A DNA stretch of 64,000 bases, taken from positions 162,047 to 226,046 of the forward strand of contig WELA01001243.1 in NCBI GenBank assembly GCA_009602735.1. The letters are read 5' to 3'. Origin of the DNA: Mesotaenium endlicherianum (taxonomy: Eukaryota > Streptophyta > Zygnematophyceae > Zygnematales > Mesotaeniaceae). Made by a program: the position numbers and the translations under genes. This document shows positions 9,463-20,595 of the stretch, one piece after another. Position 1 is the stretch's first letter. Each line of letters opens with the position of its first letter. The notes below the pieces were generated by a model. It saw only the letters and a list, made by a program, of their open reading frames with translations, searched no databases and had not been told where the DNA came from.

Positions 9463-10931
9463 CATATATTTATAAAGTGGAATTTTTGAGTTTCATAAAA
9501 GTATGTTTTGATTGCACAATAGTGTAGAATGCATTTTTGTGGTCATTTTGATATAAAGTTCATCAAATTTGGTCATGTATTGAGAGAGTTATGGATTTCT
9601 AAAGTTTAATTAGTTTTTAGGTCGGTTGACGACTGTCCTTAATTCGCGGTGAGCGCGACCGTCGGATTGACCAACAGCGTCAAGCAATTTGGCACGTTAG
9701 AGTGAACTCGAACCTTCACGTAAATTCGGCTGGCGCGGAGTGCCGACTAGTCAATTACCTAGAAGTTTCGATTTAGCCTAGCGCGCCTAAGATATAATAT
9801 TCTAGATATTTCGATGCATGCATGTGGACGTCAAATCAACCCGACACGTCAGATGAGACTGATCTGGCTTACTCACGAATATTCTGGAAGGGACGATTTG
9901 ACAAACACTTAGGAAAATCCGTTGCTAAGCGGCCCTCCCGTCTAGAGAGGAGGACTAAGGTCAGAAAACTATAAATAGGCATAACTACTTCATTTCTTAT
10001 CAATTTTCACTTCTGTAAGTTTCTACGGGTTTGTAATGACAAGGCCTTCCATCCTACATCATTTGTGAGCAGTTTCTTGCTACTCAAAATGTTGAGTAAT
10101 TATTTTAAGCTTTCTTAGCAATATGCCGCTGCTGTAATGAATCAGTATACTGGTTTTTATATATTCATTTAAATATAACAGTTATTAAGTTCAGTCTGCT
10201 AAACTCTAGTTAATAGTCAGTCTGCTGGATAATATATTTAACATCAGCTTAATGACTGAGCCAAAAGCAGCAGGCTGAAGTCAACTTAAGTCAGCCCGCT
10301 GACACATTCTTTGCCAGCCAGCTGACTTTCGTACTCGGTCGCAGCGAACTGCCTCGATATGCATCTAGGTGTGGTGTGCTAGATGAATGGCCAGATGACA
10401 TCCTTAGGATGGATGGCCATTCGAGATGATGGGAGATGGCGGTGGATTTGGTTAATCGAGGTCCTGCCAGCGTGGTTAACTCCCGGGTAGGCGGTGCAAC
10501 CGCACTTGCCGTTGAACAGTAAACTCATTCCATGTACATATGCTAGGCATTGCTCTCGAGTTCGGCATTCGGAAACGAGGCCAAGTCTCTTGTACAGCTT
10601 ATTGAGAGGGATCTGAATCCAAGGCAAGAAGCTATTGACACGCACTGTCTTCTAACCTTGCTTATGTATGAGTTTATTGATTGCATCATTGATGCTAGTT
10701 TACTCGCATTTGACTTACGAGTGTTGTTCACTGCTAGTGTGATGTCGTTTTGCCGTTTAATCAGATAACGGAAAATCCATAAAGAGTACTTGCTGATATA
10801 AAGATCTTTATTAATTGTTAATCACCTATTTGGTAAGTCGATTCATTTCAGCTGCACTCTTGAGTATGATTGCAGCTAGCATTGTTCCTCATTAGTCACT
10901 ACGCTTCCACTTGGGCACTCTGCCCCTTTCA
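9463..10931 (+). repeat. Family B LTR (plus), split by a solo family A LTR
   Basis: It matches the family B LTR in sense orientation from about its base 9 to its end ACTCTGCCCCTTTCA at 10931. The insert at 10133-10850 plus a 5-bp duplication splits it. The remaining length of about 746 bp equals a full LTR. It carries the heat-shock-type element at 9872-9889 and TATAAATAGG at 9970-9979. With 8849-9462 it forms a large inverted repeat. Confidence 0.85.
10133..10850 (+). repeat. Solo family A LTR with perfect target-site duplication
   Basis: TGTAATGAATC to GATTCATTTCA, 718 bp, flanked by GCTGC on both sides (10128-10132 and 10851-10855). It has no PBS or PPT next to it, so it is a solo LTR left by LTR-LTR recombination after insertion into the family B LTR. 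Confidence 0.9.
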
Positions 10932-11010
10932 CTCCATGTCTTGGGAGTTGCTAGTTTGAGACCTTGTCCTGACCATACAAAGAAAATTGTGATAACCGCT
11001 CCGATACCAC
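10932..11010 (-). mobile_element. Family A 5' leader and gag start (fragment)
   Basis: On the minus strand: PBS TGGTATCGGAGC (10998-11009), then the leader and the first gag codons (equivalent of [11 protein letters not shown]) up to about 10933, where it joins the family B LTR end. Only about 80 bp of internal sequence is left. Confidence 0.8.
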
Positions 11011-11722
11011 TGAAATGAATTGACTTACCAAATAGGCGATTAACAATTAATGAAGTCTTTATATCAGCAAGTAATCTTTATGGTATTTACTATTAGTTGA
11101 TTAAAAAGACACCACACTAGCAGTGGATAATACTCGCAAGTCAAATGGAAAAAAAAATACTAGCATCAATAATGCAAACAGTAAACTCATACATAAGCAA
11201 GGCTAGAAGACAGTGCGCATCAATGGCTTCTCGCCTTGGATTCAGATATCTCTCAGTAGGCAGTACAAGAGAGTTGGCCTCGCTTCCGTATGCCAAAACC
11301 GAGAGCAATCCTATCATATGTACATGGAATGAGTTTATCGTCTAACGGCAAGTGCGATGGCACCGCCTACCCGGGAGTTGACCACATTAGCAGAACCTCG
11401 GTTAACCAGATCCACCGCCATCTTCCATCATCCCGAATCGCCATCCATCCTAAGGATGTCATCTGGCCATTCATCTAGCATACCACACTTAGATGCATAT
11501 CTAGGCAATTTGCTGCTACCAAGAAAGTCAGCTAGCTGTCAAAAGAATGTGTCAGCAAGCTGACTTAAGTTGACTTCAGCCTGCTGCTTCCGGCTGAGTC
11601 ATTGAACTGATATTTTCATGAAGTCCAACAGACTGAGTAATTACTAAAGTTCAGCAGGCTGAACTTAATTAACTATTATATATAAATGAATATTATATTG
11701 ACCAATATACTAATTCATTACA
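11011..11722 (-). repeat. Family A 5' LTR (minus)
   Basis: Plus-strand text starts TGAAATGAATT and ends TTCATTACA, the reversed family A ends. The adjoining PBS shows it to be a 5' LTR. No matching 3' end is found nearby. Confidence 0.87.
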
Positions 11723-11905
11723 GTGTGTGAGACAGATCAAGAGAGGCAGAGAGGCATCTCGCTGGCGATGCACTTAGTGCACGTGCTCACGTGCGTGCAT
11801 CTGTGTGTGTGTCTGTCTCTTCTCGTGTGCGTGTGTGCATGTGCCCATGTGAGTGTGGGTGTGCGTGTGCGCTCACATTCTTGAAGAAATGGGAGTGGGG
11901 AGCAG

Positions 11906-12393
11906 GACATCAAGGTGACGAGGCAGCTGGAGGACGACGGCATCCAGACGCACGTCGTCGACGTCTACAGGTGTGCAGTGTGCCTACTGCCCTGTTCCTG
12001 CTGCCTGCTGAGTGTGCTGTGGTAGCTGGCTGTGCTAGGTCTCCTGGCTGCTGGCTACTGGATTATGGGTGCTTGATCTTGGGGAGTGGCTGCTGGTTGT
12101 TGGTTGCTGGGTGCTGGCTTGCTGGCTGCTAGGTGTTGGGTGCTGGCTAATACTGGCTGGTACTAGTGCTACTTCTGCTGGGCCTGTCTCTACTACTAGG
12201 TCGAGCATGCGCCGTCATCTGATGCCTTCCCTGCTTTCCTACTCCTTGAAATTCCTAAGTGAGTGCATGCAAGGTCATATAGAAGGTCTTGGAGAAGCTG
12301 CGCTCAGTGGATGAAAAGCAAGAGTGGGTCTTGCAGCTGCTCGCCTGCAAGAACGTGCGCGCTTACGTCCGCAACAAGGTCAGCAAGAACTAG
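11906..12393 (+). CDS. Two candidate exons of an unrecognised host gene (3' end)
   Basis: Exon 1, 11906-11970: after GGAGCAG an open GC-rich stretch reads DIKVTRQLEDDGIQTHVVD and ends TACAG|GTGTGC, a fair donor. Exon 2, 12283-12393: after a CATATAG acceptor it reads KVLEKLRSVDEKQEWVLQLL, goes on to end RNKVSKN and stops at TAG. Exon 1 ends with two spare bases while exon 2 starts in phase 0, so either another exon lies between them or a splice site is wrong. Codon use is GC-rich, as in the ORF at 25215-27556. The upstream part of the gene is not seen: family A and B insertions lie directly to the left. No family is recognised. Confidence 0.35.
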
Positions 12394-14490
12394 GTGTGCC
12401 CCACCCCTTCCTTGAGAACTTGCCTTTTCTATAGCCCTCAATCGTACCTCCTGCACTATGACGGGAGCCATAACTATCATCAGGGGGGGTGGTTATACAA
12501 GGCACCTCCATCACGTTGTTATACTATTTTCCGGAGAATCTAAACTGTCGATGCAGCTCGGAATGGCTGCGCAAGAGAGGTCCATCAGTCGTCAAATACT
12601 CAGCAAAATGCGAACCTGTCGGGCTGGGACCGAGGTTGGCAGCTATGCTTGCTGTGGCAGAAGATGAAGGTGGGCAGCTCGATGGAGGAAGGGGGTGTGA
12701 GCCAGCAGGGCTTCTGGGATGCATGCCAATACTCCACCCACGGCTGTGGGGGTTGCCGCATTAGTCGCTGCTGCTCAAGTCGTACGCCATCAGCTCTGTG
12801 TGCCCGCACCATCTCCTTGTCGGCGGCAGGTGCATGCGTGCGTGCGTGCGTGCGGGCTGGAGGGAGTGGGAGGGAGACTGGGAGCGTGCTCTTGGGTTGT
12901 GGAACGTAGGGTACTTGCTGCCAAAGTCTTACGGAGGGAGGGAGGAAGGGGACATAAGGGCCTGCTGTTGTTGCTACTTGCTAATGCTTGCTTATATAGA
13001 GCTACCTTCTGGGGTACCTTGCTGATATTTAGTGCTGGTCTAGAGGCGCGAGAGGAAGGGATGGGGAGGTCTAAGGGCGCGAGTGGAAGGGATGGGGAGG
13101 AAGGAAAGGAGGGGAGGGAGTGGGTTGGAGTACTGATGCATGCAGGTGCAGCATGATGCTTGATGCTTGACATTTCTCGCGCTCGTCCTAAGCCCCAGCT
13201 CGGATCGCGTCATCCTACACTCTTGTCTCTTGTCTACTCCGACCCGACGTACCACTGTCAGCTATCCCCTCATGCGAGTGGTTAGGGATGTAGGCTTGCA
13301 AACCTTCACGTGCATGTGCTGAAAAGTCAACCCTGTCAGTCATTTGCTCTCTTTTTTTAGCAATGATTTTCTATGGATCACAGCGTACGTATGCATGCGA
13401 CTACATGCCTGTGTGTTGGGGGTGGGGGGTAAAGGGGGTCGGGATGAGGGGTTGAAAGATGCTTTAATTTTGGTCACTTTGTGAGAGTGCGTGTGCATGT
13501 GCGTGTGGGCGTGTCTAGTCTGTATGTGGTGTGTGGGGTGTGTGGTGTGTGGTGCATGGGTGGTGGGTGGTGGGGGTGTTCTTTCCACTAGTGCTTGCAG
13601 ATTGTAGCTCCGTTTTGATATAGCTGCTGCAGGTTGTTAGATACTTGCTGTTGGTGGTTGCTTTTAATGGTGCTAAGCTATTCCACCGGATGCCTGGCCA
13701 TTAACTATTGCTTGTTCACTCTAACACGGGTCAGATTGACTTGTATGCAGATTTTGCGACACTCGAAGGCAAGAGCTGAGAATTTGCAGGAGTTAGCACC
13801 ACTTTGAATCTTGGTAGTTGGGTAAATGATTAGGTTCTCTGGTAGGAAGTTACATACAGTAATTAGGACTCAAGTGAAAGCTCTTGAGCAAGCAGTATGT
13901 AGTCTCTAGCTTGTGACCTTGCACACCAAAGTGATAAGAACACTTCATCAAATGGCTCACACCATCTACCATTATGCTACCACGCTGCACTGCAAATGGC
14001 AAAATTACTGAATGGCACAGCATCCATGCAGCAATACACATGTGATGTGCTTCCAGACTGGCACTGAAATGGAACATCTGCCAGATAAAATGCAACGTCA
14101 TTTTGCCATTTTAAACCAATAATGGGAAAAAAAATGCCAGCGCCATTATTGACCATTTGGGGTTTGTTGCGTTTTCAAAGAGTGTGTGAAGAATCTTTGC
14201 CAACGAAATCTACCTCAACATAAGACGCTTTTCCAACTCAAGAAAGAGGTGGAAACGGCCCCACAAGCTATCTAAACGGCGTCGATATCGGCCAATTCGC
14301 CCGTTGACCATTCTCAGCGTACATGGTAGCGAGAATTGTGTCCACCCAAAATTTGGCATCGTTGGGAAATTTGGTTCGTGAAGGTGGGTCATGCACTCAG
14401 AAAAGTGGTTAAGAAAACTTTGGAAACACAAATTGAGAAGTGGTAGTTTTGTATTTTCCCATAATAGATTTCTTTGAAAGTAAAGCACTG
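12394..14490 (+). other. Low-copy DNA without a supported gene
   Basis: Several short open frames occur, but none has convincing motifs or splice context. There are simple-sequence tracts: TGCG repeats near 12834-12856, GT/TGG-rich DNA at 13400-13580 and G/A-rich DNA near 13040-13120. The 11770-11870 stretch just before is also rich in GTGTG. Confidence 0.4.
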
Positions 14491-15017
14491 GTGTCGTGCC
14501 TAACGGCGTCGGACCCCTGGCATGTGCGTAGCTTCCCAGCACATGTGCCTTCAACCCGGTCGACGTGTCGGTGATTCCTTTCACGTGCGGGAATTTCCTG
14601 GTCGTCGATCGGTGCGTTGCTGCGCTGCACGTGGGAAATCGACCAAGTTGATGGTCCCCTGCAAGTGTGTCGGTGGCGGACTGGCTGGGGGTTGACCCAT
14701 TCCTGGTCTTCCTGCACTTGCATCATGGGGTGAAGCATCCCACACTCAGTGCTTCCTATGCTCAACCAGTTCCTCATTCCACCCTACCAACACTTAGTAG
14801 AAATTCCAAAAAGTTATCTCATCCTCACCTTCCCTTACAAGGACAGAAGCGTCTTACTTCCACACAGGCTTTCACCCAAGTTGAGGGTTTACAGAATGAA
14901 CAAGTTTTGTGGTTTGCAGAAATCACGTCTAAGCAGCTTAACAGGCAATGCTAGATTCAAAGAAAATTGCCCTTCAAGGCTTTCGCTTAACTTCCATAAG
15001 TCACAGCTTACAAAACT
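14491..15017 (+). repeat. Dispersed repeat D, copy 1
   Basis: Shares interrupted similarity with 52015-52505 in the same orientation: both begin GTGTCGTGCCTAAC, both hold a GTCGAC core and CACGTG words, and both end CACAGCTTACAAAA. It is diverged and of unknown class. The start resembles an LTR edge but no end or coding region was found. Confidence 0.5.
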
Positions 15018-15725
15018 CTGAAACTGCACATCTATGCTGGCCTGGTCTGAGCTCTTCACTCAACACCGCGCCTTAACAGCTCTTCACTGCTCGGCTGGGC
15101 TCACTCAGTTCTTCACTGAGAGCTTTACTTGTTAAGACAACTCTTGCTATTAGCAATTCGACAATTGAGACTTCTGAGAACTTGGAAACTAACACAGCAC
15201 TCACCGTTTTAAGTGACCCTCGCACGCTTGTGGCGTTTGACCCAAATTTGTGATAATCTCCTAACATATTCTATTCTGCAGCTCTCTACTTTCTACAAGC
15301 GAGCTCCTTTCTTAGGAACTCCTGAGGTCTTAACCTTTCTATGATACACTTAGGAAGAAATCTTCCAGCGTCGGCAGAAGCGTGGCGTCTCGGCTCTTCT
15401 ATGGCCTTGGGAACTCCTTCATCTCCTTTAGCTTCCTTTGACAATGATGCGAGCAAGAGTGAGGCAGCTTCAGGCAGGACTCGTACCTTTCACAAGCACC
15501 ACACATTATCCTCTCTCGAGAATGCCAGTGCTTAGTCACAGTGCTTAGCTTGCATGCCGTCCATACCTAGCACCTCTCATACAGCTTCGGAGTTGTCATT
15601 TCGCATGCATGCATGCCTTGGGATTGTCGCGCGTGACTGCTTAGCCTTTCAGCTGAACATCATACCTATGTGACTGGCTGGCACCGTTTAGGATGAATGC
15701 TCAAGCCGTGACTAGTCACCTGAGG
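15018..15725. other. Low-copy spacer, no gene seen
   Basis: AT/GC-mixed DNA between repeat D and the family B element. It holds no supported ORF. The last five bases (TGAGG, 15721-15725) are the left target-site duplication of the element. Confidence 0.5.
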
Positions 15726-16468
15726 TGAAAGGGACAGAGTGCCCTAGTGGAAGCGTAGTAACTCACGAGGAAAGGAACTAGTTGCAATCATACTAAAGAG
15801 TGCAGCGGCATATCACTAACAAAGCTTAGGAAAAATACTCAGCTTTTTGAGTAGCAAGAAACTGCTCACAAATGAACTAGGATGAAAGGCCTTGTCATTA
15901 CAAACCCGTAGAAATTTACAGAAGTCAAACTGATAAGCAACAAAGAAGTTATGCCTATTTATAATTTTCTGCCTAAATGCTCCACTCTAGGAGGAAGTTA
16001 CGGATTTTCCTAAGTGTTCGTCAAATCGTCCCTTCCAGAATATTCGTGAGTAAGCCAGATCAGTCTAATCTGACGTGTCGCGCCGAATTGACGTCCACAT
16101 ACATGCATCGACATTACTAGAATATTCTATCTTAGACGCGCTAGGCTAAACCGAAACTTCTAGGTAAATCGACCTAGTCGGCACTCCGCGTCAGCCGGAC
16201 TTACGTGAAGGTTTGAGTTCATTCTAACGGGCCAGATCGATCGACGCTGTCGGCCAATCCGACGGTCGCGCTCACCGCGAATTAAGGACAGTCGTCAACC
16301 GACCTCAAAACTAATTAAACTTCAGAAATCCGTAACTCTTTCAATACTTGACCAAATTCGATGAACTTTATATCAAAATGACCACAAAAATGCACTCTAC
16401 ACTACTGTACAATCAAAACATACTTTTATGAAACTCAAAAATGCACTTTATAAACCTATGACCTTACA
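15726..16468 (-). repeat. Family B 3' LTR
   Basis: 743 bp, TG...CA ends (TGTAAGGTCAT at the start and CTCTGTCCCTTTCA at the end on the minus strand). It contains TATAAATAGG at 15954-15963 and a heat-shock-type element at 16033-16050. It is close to but not identical with the 5' LTR, so the insertion is not recent. Confidence 0.92.
16033..16050 (-). promoter_or_regulatory. Heat-shock-element-like site in family B LTR
   Basis: The minus strand reads CTCACGAATATTCTGGAA: alternating units (C)TC, GAA, TTC, GAA at strict 5-bp spacing, three of them perfect. It lies about 70 bp upstream of the TATA box. The counterparts are at 9158-9175, 9872-9889 (plus strand) and 20904-20921. A second GAATATTC palindrome lies about 85 bp further upstream. 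Binding by heat-shock factor is an inference. Confidence 0.55.
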
Positions 16469-16488
16469 TCATCCCCCTCCTCAAGATG
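16469..16488 (-). other. Polypurine tract, family B
   Basis: The minus strand reads GAGGAGGGGGATGA immediately before the 3' LTR start TGTAAGG. Confidence 0.75.
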
Positions 16489-18162
16489 CGACGTCCTCGA
16501 CGCATTCTGCAAATAACGTCTCAACTTACTCTTACAATGAGTCAAGTTGGCCTCTGGCTCCCAAGTGTTGTCGTCTGCATGGTAGCCCTTCCACTTGACC
16601 AGATACTCTTGAACAAGTCGTTGACCTCGCTTGACTCGTCGATCGTCGACAATCGCCTCCACTTCATATTCCAATACATCATCGTTCTCGACCGGTGGTG
16701 GCGGTGTAGGTAGTCGTCCTGGATGTCCTTCATTTGGGTCAACGTATGGCCGCAGACAACTGACATGGAACACATCATGGATACGCCAGCCTGAAGGAAG
16801 TTCCAACTTGTAGGCCACTGGATTCACCTGCTTGAGCACTACAAAGGGACCTGTAAACCGTGCCCGCAGTTTCCTCTTGCCTGTGAAAGGTAGGTTCTCT
16901 GTGGACAAGAGTACTTTGTCGCCCACATGGAATGTCACTTCCCTCCTGTGCTTGTTAGCATGCTTGACCTGCTCTTCCTGTGCCTTCGGAATACACGTCT
17001 TCGCCATATGCCAAGTGTTGGCCATCTGCTCCATAAAAGCTTGTGTAGTAGGAACCTGAGTCTCCTTGGCCTTCTCCAACAAAATGTTCCCTGGATGGTA
17101 TACTCCTCGCCCATAAACTATAGCGAATGGTGACTGCTTGGTGGATCCCTGCATGCTGTTGTTGTAGGCAAACTCCAATCCTGGCAACTTCTTGTCCCAC
17201 TCTGAAGGATCTTCCATAGTGAAACTCCTGAGCACCTCTTGCAGAGTTCTGTTGAGCCTCTCACTCTGCCTGTCTGTCTGAGGGTGGAAGGAAGTGCTCA
17301 TACTCAGCTTGGTCCCCATCAAAGTAAACAATGACCGCCAAAAGTTGCTAGTAAACCTTGGATCCCGATCCAAAACAATCACCGTCGGCAACCCATGTAG
17401 CTTGAAAATATGATCAAAGAATTGCCGTGCCACATCCGCTGCCGTAGAAGTCTTCTTCATGGGAATGAAGTGAGCCATCTTGCTGAGCCGATCAGACACA
17501 ACCCAAACTGCATCGTGCCCTTGACCACTCACTAGTAACGACGTGAAGAAGTCCATAGCAATCTGCTCCCAAGGATACTCTGGAATAGGCAGGGGCTGCA
17601 ATGTACCTCCCTTCTTTTGATTTGGTGTCTCGTTTCTCNCGTTTCTTTGGCACGCATCGCAACTCCTGATCCACTCCTCAATTTCCTTCTCCATATTTCT
17701 CCAGTAGTATTCCCGTTTCAGCACGCTTGCCGTCTTCTCGCTTCCAAAGTGTCCAGCATATAAGCAGTCATGATGCTCCGCAAGTAGTAAGTCTCGTAGC
17801 TCCTTGATGTCAGGTACCACCACTCTGTTCGAATCACCATAATACCATATGCCGTCCTTCTTCTGCATACTCGCGTTGAACTCAGCTGCTCCACAATTAG
17901 CAAACTCTGGATCCTCCTCATAACCTCTTTGAAGCTTCTCCTTGAAGTCCATATTCTCCTTGATGGCTGAGACAGCTGCAAAGTCACACCTTCTGGATAA
18001 AGCGTCTGCAGGGTTGATCTTCCCAGGTAAGTACTCAATCTTGTGATCGAACTGTTGCAGAAACTCCATCCACCTTGCCTGTCTTGGTGTCAACGTTGGC
18101 TGCGTCATAAACTTCTCCAAGCTCTTGTGGTCGGTCTTGATGAACACCTTCCGACCGTCCAC
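16486..18162 (-). pseudogene. Family B pol, RNase H end, integrase and chromodomain
   Basis: One long frame of about 560 residues. It starts in RNase H (FIKTDHKSLEKF, then [10 protein letters not shown]), then the integrase zinc-binding HHCC (EHHDCLYAGHFGSEKT, CDACQRN), and the catalytic core with IAMDFFTSL (Asp), VLDRDPRFTS (Asp) and TDRQSERLN (Glu). An LPFTGKRKLRARFTGPF segment and a C-terminal chromodomain (YEVEAIVDDRRV, YLVKWKGYHADDNTWEP) follow. The end GDDVRS lies just before the PPT. A single N at 17638 sits between two short copies of GTTTCT. The upstream join to RNase H (near 18170) is frameshifted, so this frame has no natural start. Confidence 0.85.
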
Positions 18163-19085
18163 ATAACATCGGGGATAATAGCCAACATCTCCCGCTCATG
18201 TGCTGCATAATTCTGCTCAGCAGGACTTAACTTCCTGCTCTCATATGCCACAGGTTGTAGTCCCTTGCCTTGGTCCTGGAGAAGAATGGCTCCCATTGCA
18301 AAGTTTGATGCGTCTGTGATGATTGTGAAAGGAAGCTCTGGATTGGCGATTGCCAACACAGGTGCCTGTGTTAACAGCTCCATAATCTTCTCAAATGCTT
18401 GCTGCTCCTTGTCACCTCATAGCCACTCCTCCTGCTTCTTCAACATGTACGTCAGCGGTGCACACACCTTGGCAAATCCTTCAATGAAGCGTCGATAATA
18501 ATTCGCCATGCCGAGGAAACTCCTGAGTTGATGAATATCAGCAGGCCCCGGCCAATCTCTGACTGCTTGCACCTTCTTCTGTTCCACCTTGACTTCTTCA
18601 GCTCCCACTATGTGTCCAAGAAACTCGACTTCCTTGAGACAGAAGTCGCAGTTGCTCATCTTCCCATATAACTTTTGATCTCTCAAGACCTCCAACACCT
18701 TTCTCAGATGCTCCACATGCTCTTCCAAGGTCTTCGAATAGATCAGGATGTCGTCCAAAAATACCACCACAAACTGGTCCAAGTAGGGTTTGAAGATACT
18801 ATTCATGAGGTTCATGAATGTAGCAGGTGCATTAGTCAACCCAAAAGGCATGACTGTGAACTCGAACAAACCATAGCGAGTTCTGAAAGCAGTCTTTTGA
18901 ACATCTCCTTCCGCAATTCGTACCTGGTGATAGCCACTCCTCAAATCGATCTTCGAGAAATACTTCGCCCCGACAAGCCTGTCAATCAACTCGTCCACTC
19001 GTGGAAGTGGGTACTTGTTCTTGATGGTGACCTTGTTGAGAGCCCGGTAGTCGACACACATCCTCNATCTCCATTCGACCATCAC
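18105..19085 (-). pseudogene. Family B reverse transcriptase and RNase H start
   Basis: RT is recognised by [45 protein letters not shown] and the active site [11 protein letters not shown], then the connection [15 protein letters not shown]. The finger subdomain before RMCVDY is missing at the N at 19066. A TGA replaces a conserved Trp after EEWL near 18417, and RNase H ([14 protein letters not shown]) continues in a new segment to about 18180, where a small deletion breaks the frame. Confidence 0.85.
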
Positions 19086-19602
19086 GTCCTTGGACTTTCA
19101 CTTGTCCTGTGCTCCAGTGCACTTGAGGGTTGGCTTTTCTCAGCCATGGTCGACCCAATATCACCTCATAGTGACCTAACTCTGCCTGCTCCATAACTTC
19201 AGTACTCCGGTGCCCCGCTACTTCCACGTGAATAGCTTCCGTAGGTGCACCACACTTGAGTCTCTGCCCATTCGCCAAAATTGCCTCCTTAGGCTCATAA
19301 TGCTTCTGCACAGGGATTCGCCACTGTTTCACCAGCTTCTTGTGCACAAAGTTTGCACTTGCGCCACTGTCGACCATACACTTCGCCTTGTTGCCGTCGA
19401 CCACTCCTTCCACGATGATAGGCTTGTCAACATCTCGTCCTTTGCTTCTCGGCAGGCTCCTGGGGATAACCTCCTTGTGAGTTCTCGTCTTCACGCCAGT
19501 AGACACCCCAGAACGACTTACTGGCGTCCTCCTTTTTCCTGCTGTTGAGGTTGCTTCGCCTTCACATGACAGTCTCGAGCCAGATGTCCAAGCTTGCCGC
19601 AA
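19066..19602 (-). pseudogene. Family B protease
   Basis: Retropepsin with MVDSGASANFVH (active site) and VILGRPWLRKANPQ (second conserved region), about 180 residues, ending at the N at 19066. Downstream sequence jumps into the middle of RT. The frame overlaps the end of gag, as in the copy at 7540-8811. Confidence 0.82.
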
Positions 19603-20560
19603 TTATAGCAGGGTCCTCTCGGCTTGNGGGCTTGAAATTCTGTTGCCTGCGCTGGTTCTGAACAAGTCCCAACTCCATAGGTACTAGACCTTGAACACTC
19701 GTGCTTGGCGCTTGAGATCCAAAGTGTCGATATCCTCCAAAGTTGTGGCTGCCCCACTGCCTCTGACTATACTCCACAGCGTCGACCCTTGTTGCCAATG
19801 CCATCATTTCTCCAAGACTGGTAGGGTCCTTGAGCGCCACTTCCTTGGCCACAGTTGGCTTGAGTCCCCTCTTGAACTTGTCCATTATCTCCGACTCGTG
19901 CATGGATGGACATTGAAGCACCAGCTCGTTGAAGCGCGATACATACTCTTGAACGCTTGCTCGTTGACGAAGGCGCACCAATAGATCTCGAGCGGTAGCC
20001 TTGGGTGCAATAGGTTGAAATTGCCTCTTCAAACCTTCAAAGAGCTGATCAACAGTAGCAGGAACTCCAGGCAGCTGCTCTTCTCGTTCATACCAAGCTC
20101 CAGCACTCTTCTGCAGCAAAGTTATGACAAAGGCGACTTGCTTGTCGGGCGTGAGCACAGAATACTCCATAAACTTCTTCACTCCAAAAATCCATTGATG
20201 AACAGGCGGCGGTCCACACTCTCCAGTATACACTTCAGGCTTAGGCGCACGCACTCCCGATGCGGGTGGAATAACTGGTTGCACCACTGGGTTAACGTGA
20301 ATTGGTGGTACAACGGGTGCAGGTGCCGAACTCGTCGAAGCGGCGTTTCCAACAACAACTCGCGCCATTTTCTCCACCTCCGCGCGCATATTTTGTTGAA
20401 AACAGGGCATAGACTTCTCCTCCAATTGCATTCCCCATTTGCCTCAGTGTCGCTTGCATTTCTTGTTGCTCTCTGGTCATCGTTGGTGCTGCCTGCTACC
20501 CCGCGTGCTCAACATGCTCGACATGTTCGCCTCCTCCAGCTACCGACTGCGACTCCATAA
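19518..20560 (-). pseudogene. Family B gag
   Basis: Colinear with the intact Gag at 7780-8811. A TAG interrupts the N-terminal part (after HVEHAG, near 20501), a frameshift follows near 20400, and an N at 19626 sits between two copies of GGCTTG just before the zinc knuckle CYNCGKLGHLARDC. The capsid region (HQWIFGVKKFMEYSVL, VSRFNELVLQCP) is otherwise well kept. Confidence 0.85.
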
Positions 20561-20581
20561 TATAATATGCAAATTAGCCCA

Positions 20582-20593
20582 GCTTCGATACCA
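20582..20593 (-). other. Primer-binding site, family B
   Basis: The minus strand reads TGGTATCGAAGC, initiator-Met tRNA type with two changes, 2 nt inside the 5' LTR. Confidence 0.75.
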
Positions 20594-20595
20594 GA

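Noticed and set aside
12458-13255. Cluster of overlapping small frames on both strands
   Set aside because: GC-rich simple sequence gives chance frames; none reads like a protein domain.
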